From an uncultured Clostridia bacterium (GTDB lineage: Bacteria; Bacillota; Clostridia; Christensenellales; Borkfalkiaceae), in assembly GCA_946627905.1 (NCBI GenBank), contig CAMOVY010000023.1, positions 1-10,847 of the forward strand: DNA of 10,847 bases, in the 5' to 3' direction. Made by a program: the position numbers and the translations under genes. Positions 1 to 7,058 of this stretch are shown one piece after another; positions within the stretch are counted from its first letter, which is position 1; every line of letters begins with the position of its first letter. The notes under the pieces are model-generated. The model was not told the origin of the DNA. It did not search any database and was given only the letters and a program-made list of their open reading frames with translations.

Positions 1-1347
1 CATAAGGGCAACGTAGTCGACCCGTGGACGGTACTCGATAAACAGGGTGCGGACGCGGTAAGGTGGTATTTCTATACCGGCTCTGCGCCGTGGCTGCCGT
101 CGAGATTTTACGAAGAAGCGGTTTCCGAAGCGCAACGCAAATTTATGGGTACGTTCTGGAACACTTACGCGTTTTTCGTGCTTTATGCCGAAATAGACGG
201 GTACGACCCGAGTAAATTCGATATTAAAAAGTGCAAACTTTCCTTAATGGACAAGTGGGTTTTATCCAAAATGAACACTCTCGTTAAAAAAGTGGACGAA
301 AGTCTTAACGCGTACGATATTTTCGGCGCGGCGAGAATGCTTACGGCGTTTACCGACGACTTATCCAACTGGTACGTGCGCCGCGGCAGAGAGCGTTTCT
401 GGGGCGCGGATATGACCGACGATAAAGCGGCGGCGTACACCACGCTTTACACGGTTTTAACCACCGTTTGCCGCCTTGCCGCACCGTTTACACCATTTAT
501 GGCGGAATCGGTGTATCAAAATTTAGTACCGCAGTTCTATAAAGACGCGCCTATGTCCGTGCATCTCTGTTCTTATCCCGTGTGCGACGAAAAGTACGTC
601 GATAAAGCGCTGGAAGAGGGTATGCAGAACGTTTTGGATATAGTTGTACTCGGCAGGTCGTGCAGAAACTCGTCGAATATCAAAAACCGTCAACCGCTTG
701 CTAAAGTGTTCGTTTGTTCGGAACGCGCTACCGATTTATCGCCCGAACTTTTAGAAATAGCCAAGGACGAATTGAACGTAAAAGAAATAGAACACTTAAA
801 AGACGCGACGAGATTTGTTTCTTATAAAATAAAACCGCAACTTAAAACGTTAGGACCTAAATACGGCGCAAAACTCGCTAAAATACGCAAATTTTTCGAG
901 ACTTGCGATGCGAACGCGGTTGTGGCTACGGTAAAAAGCGGCGCTACTTATAAAACCGAATTCGAAGGCGACGCGTTCGAGTTTACAATCGACGATTTAC
1001 TGATAGAAAGTGAAAGCGCGGAAGGTTTCGTTTCCGCAAGCGACAACGGGCTTACCGTGGTTTTGGATACCGCCGTTTCCGAAGAACTGTTTAAGGAAGG
1101 GATAGTCAGGGAACTTATATCCAAAATCCAGACTATGCGTAAAGAAGCGGGCTTCGACGTCGTAGACAGAATAAAGGTTTATTATATTTCGGACGACGCG
1201 AACGTTTTGGAAGCGCTTAACTCCGACGCGTTAAAATCGGTGGTTTTAGCGGACGCGGTTATCGCTGGTGCTGGCGCGGGGTATACCAAAGAACTTGACG
1301 TAAACGGTATAAAATGCACCGTTTCCGTAGTTAAGGCGGTAAAATAA
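1..1347 (+). CDS. ileS: Isoleucyl-tRNA synthetase, C-terminal part (5' end outside window)
   Basis: Cytoplasmic class I aminoacyl-tRNA synthetase that charges tRNA-Ile with isoleucine. The reading frame is open from base 1 and gives the last 448 residues. It begins HKGNVVDPWTVLDKQGADAV, the segment that directly follows KMSK in eukaryotic-type (type 2) IleS, so the catalytic Rossmann core with HIGH lies outside. Next come the anticodon-binding helical domain (WVLSKMNTLV at about nt 256-285, LSNWYVRRGRERFWG at about nt 361-405) and a C-terminal region matching the extra domain of type 2 enzymes (LKTLGPKYGAKLAKIR at about nt 844-891). The ATG at 145 is an internal methionine, not the start. There is no C-terminal zinc-finger cysteine cluster of the type 1 enzyme. 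The TAA stop shares its last A with the ATG of the methyltransferase gene, so the two are probably co-transcribed. Identity is near certain; the type 2 assignment is by recalled family sequence. Confidence 0.96.
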   Translation, partial: HKGNVVDPWTVLDKQGADAVRWYFYTGSAPWLPSRFYEEAVSEAQRKFMGTFWNTYAFFVLYAEIDGYDPSKFDIKKCKLSLMDKWVLSKMNTLVKKVDESLNAYDIFGAARMLTAFTDDLSNWYVRRGRERFWGADMTDDKAAAYTTLYTVLTTVCRLAAPFTPFMAESVYQNLVPQFYKDAPMSVHLCSYPVCDEKYVDKALEEGMQNVLDIVVLGRSCRNSSNIKNRQPLAKVFVCSERATDLSPELLEIAKDELNVKEIEHLKDATRFVSYKIKPQLKTLGPKYGAKLAKIRKFFETCDANAVVATVKSGATYKTEFEGDAFEFTIDDLLIESESAEGFVSASDNGLTVVLDTAVSEELFKEGIVRELISKIQTMRKEAGFDVVDRIKVYYISDDANVLEALNSDALKSVVLADAVIAGAGAGYTKELDVNGIKCTVSVVKAVK

Positions 1348-2210
1348 TGAAAGCCGCCGAGTGGAAAGATTATTCTGTTATCGCAACGGGCGACGGATAT
1401 AAACTCGAAAGGTGGGGAAGAGTGATTTTACTTCGCCCCGACCCGCAAGTTATATGGAAAAGCGGCGTCGACCTTGACGGGTATAAAAATCTTTCCGCAA
1501 AATATATCCGCAGTGAAACGGGCGGCGGGCGTTGGGTAGTTAAATCCAGAATGCCCGAAGAATGGGTTATAGGTTATAAAGACCTTAAATTCAAAGTAAA
1601 GCCCATGGGATTTAAGCATACGGGGCTTTTCCCCGAACAGGCGGTAAACTGGGACTATATGCGCGCCCTTGTGGAAAACAGCGGCAGAAAAATAAGCGTT
1701 TTAAACCTTTTCGCCTACACGGGCGGCGCTACTTGCGCGCTGTTAAAGTCGGGCGCAAGCGTGTGCCACGTTGATTCCGCCAAGGCAATGGTAGAACGCG
1801 CTAAAGAAAACGCGGCGCTATCCGGCGTTTCGGGCGGCGACGTCAGGTACATTATCGACGACTGTAAAAAGTTCGTGGAGCGCGAAATTCGCCGTGGCAG
1901 AAAATACGACGCGATTTTAATGGACCCGCCGTCATACGGCAGAGGTCCTAACGGCGAAACGTGGAAACTCGAAGCGGAACTTTTTCCGCTTGTGGAACTT
2001 TGCGAAAAGGTGCTTTCCGATAATCCGCTGTTCTTTCTTATCAACAGTTATACGACGGGACTTCAGCCGCAGGTGATAAAAAACGTACTCGTTTCCGCAG
2101 TCGAGAATAAACGCGGCGGTGAAACGGACGCGTACGAAGTGGGGCTAAAAACCGAAGAAAAAGGCATAATACTTCCGTGCGGCAACAGCGGAATCTGGAT
2201 AAACCGATAA
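1347..2210 (+). CDS. Class I SAM-dependent methyltransferase, RlmI/COG1092-like (probable RNA methyltransferase)
   Basis: A 287-residue protein with a Rossmann methyltransferase fold in its C-terminal two thirds. SAM-binding motif I is VLNLFAYTGG at residues 118-127, the ribose-binding acidic strand end is D143, and the catalytic-type motif is LMDPPSYGRGPNGE at 191-204. The combination of an L-F-A-Y-T-G-type motif I and DPPxxGRGPxGE is typical of the COG1092 family, which includes RlmI (m5C in 23S rRNA). The N-terminal PUA RNA-binding domain of RlmI is not evident: residues 1-85 form a short, lineage-type N-terminus instead. The substrate is therefore inferred to be RNA but not proven. The start ATG overlaps the ileS stop (TAATG) and has an AAGGCGG ribosome binding site at 1333-1339, so translation is probably coupled. 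Downstream is a pseudouridine synthase, which fits an RNA-modification role. Confidence 0.85.
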   Translation: MKAAEWKDYSVIATGDGYKLERWGRVILLRPDPQVIWKSGVDLDGYKNLSAKYIRSETGGGRWVVKSRMPEEWVIGYKDLKFKVKPMGFKHTGLFPEQAVNWDYMRALVENSGRKISVLNLFAYTGGATCALLKSGASVCHVDSAKAMVERAKENAALSGVSGGDVRYIIDDCKKFVEREIRRGRKYDAILMDPPSYGRGPNGETWKLEAELFPLVELCEKVLSDNPLFFLINSYTTGLQPQVIKNVLVSAVENKRGGETDAYEVGLKTEEKGIILPCGNSGIWINR

Positions 2211-2219
2211 GGTGAAAAA

Positions 2220-2930
2220 ATGGACGAACTCAATATCCTTTACGAAGACAATCATATAATAGTGGTTTTAAAACCGCAGAATATCCCTTCTTGCGAAGAC
2301 GAAAGCAAGGACAGGGATATGCTGACCATTATCAAAGACTATATCAGGGAAAAATACGATAAAAAAGGCAACGTATACCTTGGTCTGGTGCACAGGCTTG
2401 ACAGACCGACGGGCGGCGTTATGGTATTCGCAAAATCGTCTAAAGCGGCGGCAAGGCTTTCTGAACAGATGAAAGCGGGCGACTTTGAAAAACGGTATTA
2501 CGCGGTTTTATGCGGCGTTCCGAAAGAAGAGCGGGCTATTTTAACCCACTACCTTAAAAAGAACGCAATAAACAATATGGTTTACGTTTGTCCGCCGCTG
2601 ACGGAAGGCGCAAAGTTTGCCGAACTCGATTACAGGGTTTTAGAAACGAAAGGCGATTTTTGTCTTGCGGACGTAAGGCTTCACACGGGCAGAAGTCATC
2701 AGATACGCGTGCAGATGAACGCAATAGGTTGCCCCGTATACGGGGATATGCGCTACGGCGGCGAAAAGGCAAAGAAGGGGTACTTGGCGCTTTGGGCTTA
2801 TTATCTCGCTTTTACGCACCCCGTAAGCCAAAAGCGGCTTGTATTCAGGGTTCAGCCGCCCAAAGACGTTGCGCCGTGGACGGCGTTCAATACCGAGCCG
2901 TCGATAACCATTTTAAAACCGAGTTTATAA
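2220..2930 (+). CDS. RluA-family RNA pseudouridine synthase
   Basis: Converts uridine to pseudouridine in rRNA or tRNA; no cofactor is needed. The 236-residue protein has the RluA catalytic motif GLVHRLDRPTGG at residues 55-66, with D61 as the nucleophilic aspartate. The conserved basic segment after it (FAKSSKAAARLSEQM) and the C-terminal signature TGRSHQIRVQMNAIGCPVYGD are also visible. There is no N-terminal S4 domain, so it is a compact single-domain member like many Firmicutes paralogues; the target uridine cannot be told from sequence. It sits 9 bases after the methyltransferase stop, and its ribosome binding site AAGGTG (2209-2214) overlaps that TAA stop, so it belongs to the same transcription unit. 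Transcription most likely ends at the hairpin that begins 13 bases after its stop. Confidence 0.95.
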   Translation: MDELNILYEDNHIIVVLKPQNIPSCEDESKDRDMLTIIKDYIREKYDKKGNVYLGLVHRLDRPTGGVMVFAKSSKAAARLSEQMKAGDFEKRYYAVLCGVPKEERAILTHYLKKNAINNMVYVCPPLTEGAKFAELDYRVLETKGDFCLADVRLHTGRSHQIRVQMNAIGCPVYGDMRYGGEKAKKGYLALWAYYLAFTHPVSQKRLVFRVQPPKDVAPWTAFNTEPSITILKPSL

Positions 2931-2940
2931 AGTTTATAGT
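2912..2940 (+). promoter_or_regulatory. Weak candidate promoter for the chromate transporter pair
   Basis: TTTAAA (2912-2917, 4 of 6 to the -35 consensus), a 17-base spacer and TATAGT (2935-2940, 5 of 6 to the -10 consensus). Initiation would fall near 2947, inside the terminator stem, so transcripts made here would start with a short 5' hairpin rather than be stopped by it. In AT-rich DNA such matches arise by chance, so this is tentative. The alternative is read-through of the terminator. Confidence 0.25.
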
Positions 2941-2943
2941 TCG

Positions 2944-2971
2944 AAAATGCAACGTAAAAGTTGCATTTTTT
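2944..2971 (+). terminator. Intrinsic terminator after the ileS-methyltransferase-rluA-like unit
   Basis: Perfect 10-bp stem AAAATGCAAC / GTTGCATTTT with the 6-base loop GTAAAA. The 3' arm runs into a stretch of six T (2966-2971). Only three pairs are G-C, so it may be partially efficient. It lies between the pseudouridine synthase stop and the first chromate gene, and therefore separates the two + strand units or sets their ratio. Confidence 0.75.
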
Positions 2972-2974
2972 ATA

Positions 2975-2983
2975 AAGGGGGAG
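2975..2983 (+). promoter_or_regulatory. Ribosome binding site that fixes a TTG start for the first chromate gene
   Basis: AAGGGGGAG lies just after the terminator T-tract. AAGGGGG (2975-2981) can pair along the whole anti-Shine-Dalgarno core with one G-U pair, leaving 4 bases before the TTG at 2986. No comparable site precedes the in-frame ATG at 2947. Confidence 0.7.
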
Positions 2984-2985
2984 TT

Positions 2986-3582
2986 TTGGAAAATTTAAAA
3001 AGGATTTTGCGGTTATTTTTGGTTTTTTTCAAAATAGGTTTGTTTACGTTCGGCGGCGGGTACGCTATGGTCGCCGTAATGGAACGTGAATTCGTTGAGA
3101 AAAAGGGCTGGATAAACCACGAAGAATTTTTGGATATAATAGGAATTGCGGAATCATCTCCCGGGCCGCTTGCCGTAAATTCTGCAACGTTTATCGGGTA
3201 TAAATACGGTAAGTTTTTCGGGGCGCTACTTGCAACTTTAGGCGTGGTTTTACCGTCTTTTATAATAATTTTTGCAATCTCTTTCTTTTTCGAACAGTTT
3301 TTGGCGTTAGAGTACGTAGGGTACGCATTTCGCGGCATACAGGCGTGCGTTGCGTTTTTGATTTTATCCGCAGGCATAAAAATGCTTAAGCATTTAAAAC
3401 GCACCGCGTTTAACGTTATAATGGTATCTTTAACCGTTGCCGCTATGATACTTTTAGAATTATTTGCGCCGAATTTTTCCACTATATTTTTGATACTTAT
3501 AGGCGGCGCGATAGGGCTTTCCGTATACCTTATAGGCTATTTTAAGTTAAGAAATAAAGAAAAAAACGGGGGTAAAGAATAA
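2986..3582 (+). CDS. Chromate transporter family (CHR), half-length subunit A
   Basis: Integral membrane protein of the CHR family, whose characterised members export chromate; many half-length members have no tested substrate. From the TTG start it is 198 residues, the usual size for a short-chain CHR protein carrying one CHR domain. The family signatures FGGGYAM (22-28) and ESSPGPLAVNSATFIG (56-71) are present, and hydrophobic segments lie at about 8-27, 75-100, 112-132 and 143-185. I chose TTG 2986 over ATG 2947 because the TTG follows a strong ribosome binding site, its N-terminus (MENLKRILRLFLVFFKIGLF) matches the family, and the ATG is in the terminator stem and would add 13 atypical residues. 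It overlaps the next CHR gene by one base (TAATG). The two halves probably assemble together; no chromate-responsive regulator is nearby. Confidence 0.9.
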   Translation: MENLKRILRLFLVFFKIGLFTFGGGYAMVAVMEREFVEKKGWINHEEFLDIIGIAESSPGPLAVNSATFIGYKYGKFFGALLATLGVVLPSFIIIFAISFFFEQFLALEYVGYAFRGIQACVAFLILSAGIKMLKHLKRTAFNVIMVSLTVAAMILLELFAPNFSTIFLILIGGAIGLSVYLIGYFKLRNKEKNGGKE

Positions 3583-4160
3583 TGACTTTACTTCTCGATT
3601 TGTTTTTGACTTTCCTTAAAATCGGCGCGGTGTCGTTTGGCGGCGGGTACGGTATGATACCTATGCTGACCGACGAAGTAATTTCTCACGGCTGGCTTAC
3701 CGAAGCGGAACTTATGAATTTTATAGCCGTGTCGGAATCTACCCCCGGACCTATCGCCATAAATATGGCTACGTTTATAGGCGCGGCAAAAGGCGGCATT
3801 TTGGGCGCTATGCTTGCCACTTTCGGCGTAGTGTTGCCCGCATTTATTATAATTTTGATAATCGCTTCCGTAGTCAGGGGATTATTGAAATTTGCAGGTG
3901 TAAAGGGCTTTTTGTCGGGCGTTCGCCCCGTGGTTGTGGGGCTTATAATATCGACGGGCGCGATTTTGTTTTTAACGGTGGCGATAGGGTATACAAAAAT
4001 AGGCAATCCTGTATCGTTTGACTGGAAAGCGGCGGTTATTTTCGGTATTATCGCGGCGATTTATATTTCTTATAAACTCTTGCGAAAGAAAACGTTTTCG
4101 CCCATTTTACTTATTTTAATATCCGCGCTGCTCGGTATGTTTTTCTACGGAGTTATTTGA
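3582..4160 (+). CDS. Chromate transporter family (CHR), half-length subunit B
   Basis: Second one-domain CHR membrane protein, 192 residues. FGGGYGM is at 19-25 and ESTPGPIAINMATFIG at 52-67, aligned with the same motifs in the preceding gene. Membrane segments lie at about 3-22, 72-97, 111-134, 148-166 and 173-191. It is clearly paralogous but diverged, as expected for the two halves of a short-chain CHR pair in which the domains differ in membrane orientation. Start ATG 3582 uses the last A of the upstream TAA, with GGGGG at 3568-3572 as ribosome binding site, so translation is coupled and near-equal amounts are expected. The TGA stop is followed by the convergent terminator. The substrate is inferred from family membership only. 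Confidence 0.9.
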   Translation: MTLLLDLFLTFLKIGAVSFGGGYGMIPMLTDEVISHGWLTEAELMNFIAVSESTPGPIAINMATFIGAAKGGILGAMLATFGVVLPAFIIILIIASVVRGLLKFAGVKGFLSGVRPVVVGLIISTGAILFLTVAIGYTKIGNPVSFDWKAAVIFGIIAAIYISYKLLRKKTFSPILLILISALLGMFFYGVI

Positions 4161-4176
4161 TTAAAATTATTATATA

Positions 4177-4215
4177 AAAACGCGCCGCCTGCAAAATTTT
4201 TGCGGGCGGCGTTTT
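4177..4215. terminator. Bidirectional intrinsic terminator between convergent units
   Basis: Left arm GCCGCCTGC (4184-4192) pairs with GCGGGCGGC (4202-4210) with one T-G wobble, extended inward by an A-run against a T-run. The right flank GTTTT serves + strand transcripts from the chromate genes and the left flank AAAA (TTTT on the - strand) serves the radical SAM operon. It lies exactly in the 56-base gap between the two converging stop codons. Confidence 0.85.
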
Positions 4216-4216
4216 C

Positions 4217-5092
4217 TCAATAATCCCATTTAGGCACGTATTCTTCGCTTGCGGAAACGCGCTTTTGGTAGAACATTTTTTCAATTCCCTTTGAAATGGC
4301 GTAATCTATAACGCTGTCGTATTCGCGCTTTGTAATTTTTCTGTTCAGTTCCTTAAAGTCTTTTATATCGCCCATAGGCGTATATTGACTCATTAAATTA
4401 ATATAGGCTTTATCGCCCACGTTCTCCGCAAAAAAGTCGATTATCCGTTTACTGTCCTGCGTGCAGGCGGGCAGAACCAAGTGCCTTACTATAGTGCCGC
4501 TTTTCATCATACCGTTTTCGCCGAATATAAGCGGCTTTTGCGCCATAAACATTATTGCCTTACTTGCGTATTCAAAGTAATTTTCTTTGCCCGTGTAGCG
4601 TTTTGAAAGAGTGGTGGAAAAGAATTTCAAATCGGGAAGATATACGTCTATATATTCGTCGATTTCCTGTAATATCTCAATTTTTTCATACCCGTGAGTA
4701 TTGTATACCACGGGTATTTTGGGCTTATAAATTTCAAGCGCGCGGATTATTTTATCAGAAAACTGCGTGGGGGAAACGAGATTTATATTTTCCGCCCCGT
4801 CTTTTTCAAGACGGTAAAAAATATCCGCAAGTTCCGATACGGAAATTTCTTTACCGCGCAAATTGCGCGACACTTCGTAGTTTTGGCAGAATTTACACGC
4901 AAGCGAACAGCCGCAGAAAAACACCGTGCCCGAACCGCTTTTGCCTGAAATGCAAGGTTCTTCGAATTTATGAAGATAAAACTTCGCTATTTTGATGTTA
5001 TCGCCCGCGCGGCACGCACCCGCGTTTGCGGTTCTGTCCGCACCGCAGGAGATAGGGCAAAGCAAGCAACCGTTATTCAAGTTCGAAAGCAC
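4217..5092 (-). CDS. PflX-like radical SAM protein (COG1313)
   Basis: Radical S-adenosylmethionine protein of 291 residues, related to pyruvate formate-lyase activating enzyme; its substrate is unknown. The 4Fe-4S motif is CSLACKFCQN, with C62, C66 and C69. Family markers follow in order: EEPCISGKSGSGT (44-56), LVSPTQFSD (105-113), YNTHGYE (130-136), DVYLPDLKF (149-157) and INLMSQYTP (231-239). An N-terminal cysteine set (C9, C12, C16, C27) is also typical of this family and may hold another metal centre. No SPASM or TRASH-type C-terminal extension is seen. The start is a GTG at 5092 lying 20 bases inside the end of the ABC gene, with no clear Shine-Dalgarno; a TTG at 5080 is an alternative. 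It is last in a three-gene operon with two ABC subunits. The link to the transporter is positional only. Confidence 0.88.
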   Translation of the reverse strand: MLSNLNNGCLLCPISCGADRTANAGACRAGDNIKIAKFYLHKFEEPCISGKSGSGTVFFCGCSLACKFCQNYEVSRNLRGKEISVSELADIFYRLEKDGAENINLVSPTQFSDKIIRALEIYKPKIPVVYNTHGYEKIEILQEIDEYIDVYLPDLKFFSTTLSKRYTGKENYFEYASKAIMFMAQKPLIFGENGMMKSGTIVRHLVLPACTQDSKRIIDFFAENVGDKAYINLMSQYTPMGDIKDFKELNRKITKREYDSVIDYAISKGIEKMFYQKRVSASEEYVPKWDY

Positions 5093-7058
5093 CCGTATAA
5101 AGTTGATAATATTTGCCGCGCAGGGATATCAAATCGTCGTGATTGCCGCGCTCTATAATTCTGCCGAGTTCAAGTACCATAATAACGTCTGAATTCTGTA
5201 CGGTAGAAAGCCTGTGCGCGATAACGAACACCGTTCTCCCGTCCATCAGTCTATCCGTGCCTTTCTGTACAAGCGCTTCCGTACGCGTGTCGATAGAAGA
5301 TGTCGCTTCGTCCAAAATCATAACGGGCGCGTCTTTTACCGCGGCGCGCGCTATGGATAGAAGTTGGCGTTGCCCTTGCGAAAGGTTAGCGCCGTCCGCC
5401 GTCAGCATAGTGTCGTACCCTTTCGGCAGTCGCGAAATAAAATCGTCGGCGTAGGCAAGACGCGCGGCGGCTATGCACTCTTCGTCGGTAGCGTCAAGTC
5501 TGCCGTAGCGGATATTCTCCATAACCGTACCCGTAAACAGGTTTGTGTCCTGTAAAACGATGCCGAGCGAACGCCTTAAATCGGCTTTTTTGATTTTATT
5601 GATATTTATGCCGTCGTAGCGGATTTTTCCGTCGGCTATATCGTAAAACCTGTTTAAAAGGTTGGTTATCGTGGTTTTTCCCGCGCCCGTCGCACCGACG
5701 AAAGCGATATGCTGACCGGGGTGCGCGTAAAGGCTTACGTCGTGCAGAACGATTTTTTCGGGCACGTAGCCGAAGTCTACGTCAAACATCTGAATATCGC
5801 CTTTAAGTTGGGTATAGGTAATAGTGCCGTCGGCTTTATGCGGGTGTTTCCACGCCCATAAACCCGTGCGCTCTTCGGTTTCCGTAATATTGCCGTTTTC
5901 GTCTATTTTGCAATTAACCAGCGAAACGTAGCCGTCGTCGGTTTCGGGCGTTTGGTCTAAAATATCGAATATTCTGGACGCACCCGCAAGCCCCATAACT
6001 ATCGAGTTTATTTGCTGTGAAGATTGCGAAATATTCATTGTGAACTGACGGCTTACGGGCAAGAAAGCCATAATGACTATTATAAATTCGACCGTGCCGT
6101 AGGTAAGACCGCTGACCGAAAGGTTAGGCACGTTCATTACCGCCAAAAATCCGCCGACGAACGCGACGAAAATATACAGGATATTCCCGAGATTGCCCAT
6201 TATCGGCATTAAAATGTTGGCGAACGTGTTTGCCTTGGTTGCCATTTCGCATAATTCTTCGTTCTTTTTGTCGAAATCGGCTTTGGACTGTTCTTCATGG
6301 CAGAAAACTTTAATTACTTTGCCGCCCTGCATCATTTCTTCGATAAAGCCTTCTTCTCTGCCTAAAGCCTGCTGTTGTTTTATAAAGTATTTGGCGCTTT
6401 TTCCGCCTACGGTTTTCGTTATCCTGAACATAACGAACACGCCGAGAAAAATAACCAGCGACAGCCATATACTATATGACAACATAAGAACGAGCAAAGT
6501 AATAAGGCTTATAGACGCAGATAAAAGTTGCGGTATGCTTTGCGAAACAAGTTGGCGCAAAGCGTCCGTATCGTTGGTATACACGCTCATGATGTCGCCC
6601 GTTTTATGCGAATCAAAATATCCGATAGGCAAAGATTGCATTTTGTCGAATATTCTTGTGCGCGTCTGATGCAAAAACTTTTGGGTTAAAATCGCGCCCA
6701 GCCGTGTGTACAGGAAAGAACATATAACGTTTACAAGATATACGGACCCCATAACCACGAAAATAGTAATAAGCGACGGCAAAACTTTATCGAGCGCTTC
6801 GCTGCCCGTAAGTCCCGCGCCGCCGTCCGCGACGGGTTTGGCGTAGGTAAGTCCTTCGTTGATAATATTTAAAAGGTTTTTAAGAAAAAGCGAAGATACG
6901 ACGCCGGTTATCGAAGTGATTACTATACATACGACAATGGTAAAAAGCAGCGGTTTATTCTGCGAAAACAGCATACCGAGCAATCTTTTAAGCGTACCTT
7001 TTTTGGCTTTTTGCGGAACGCCTTTTTTGGCGTTTTTAGGAGGCATTACGCGCGGCAT
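5073..7058 (-). CDS. ABC exporter half-transporter with full catalytic set (heterodimer partner B)
   Basis: A 661-residue ABC multidrug/lipid-exporter-type half-transporter: basic N-terminal extension (1-25), six-helix transmembrane domain to about 350, then an ATPase domain. A-loop Y431, Walker A GATGAGKTT 455-463, Q-loop Q503, signature LSQGQ 559-563, Walker B MILDEA with D583 and catalytic E584, and switch H615 are all readable. Gln replaces the first Gly of the LSGGQ signature. A linker of about 30 extra residues (378-415), containing LWAWKHPH, precedes the ATPase domain and recurs in clostridial members as I recall them. The ATG at 7058 shares its A with the upstream TAA, and AAGGAGGA (7067-7074, - strand) gives an excellent ribosome binding site. 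With the upstream gene it resembles TM287/288- or BmrCD-type heterodimers, where this subunit supplies the active Walker B. Substrate unknown; no adjacent regulator. Confidence 0.95.
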   Translation of the reverse strand: MPRVMPPKNAKKGVPQKAKKGTLKRLLGMLFSQNKPLLFTIVVCIVITSITGVVSSLFLKNLLNIINEGLTYAKPVADGGAGLTGSEALDKVLPSLITIFVVMGSVYLVNVICSFLYTRLGAILTQKFLHQTRTRIFDKMQSLPIGYFDSHKTGDIMSVYTNDTDALRQLVSQSIPQLLSASISLITLLVLMLSYSIWLSLVIFLGVFVMFRITKTVGGKSAKYFIKQQQALGREEGFIEEMMQGGKVIKVFCHEEQSKADFDKKNEELCEMATKANTFANILMPIMGNLGNILYIFVAFVGGFLAVMNVPNLSVSGLTYGTVEFIIVIMAFLPVSRQFTMNISQSSQQINSIVMGLAGASRIFDILDQTPETDDGYVSLVNCKIDENGNITETEERTGLWAWKHPHKADGTITYTQLKGDIQMFDVDFGYVPEKIVLHDVSLYAHPGQHIAFVGATGAGKTTITNLLNRFYDIADGKIRYDGININKIKKADLRRSLGIVLQDTNLFTGTVMENIRYGRLDATDEECIAAARLAYADDFISRLPKGYDTMLTADGANLSQGQRQLLSIARAAVKDAPVMILDEATSSIDTRTEALVQKGTDRLMDGRTVFVIAHRLSTVQNSDVIMVLELGRIIERGNHDDLISLRGKYYQLYTGAFELE

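Noticed and set aside
145..147. ATG at 145 as the start of a complete gene
   Set aside because: The frame is open and clearly IleS-like from base 1; this is an internal methionine.
2947..2988. ATG at 2947 as start of the first chromate gene
   Set aside because: It lies in the left arm of the terminator stem, has no ribosome binding site, and adds 13 residues unlike the family N-terminus; TTG 2986 fits better.
2588..2998. Open frame of 136 codons overlapping the pseudouridine synthase
   Set aside because: Out-of-frame shadow of a well-supported gene; its end also runs through the terminator hairpin.
4161..4216. Possible small peptide gene beside the radical SAM gene (a modified-peptide cluster)
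   Set aside because: The gap is filled by the bidirectional terminator and no short frame with a ribosome binding site is visible; the radical SAM protein also lacks a SPASM extension.
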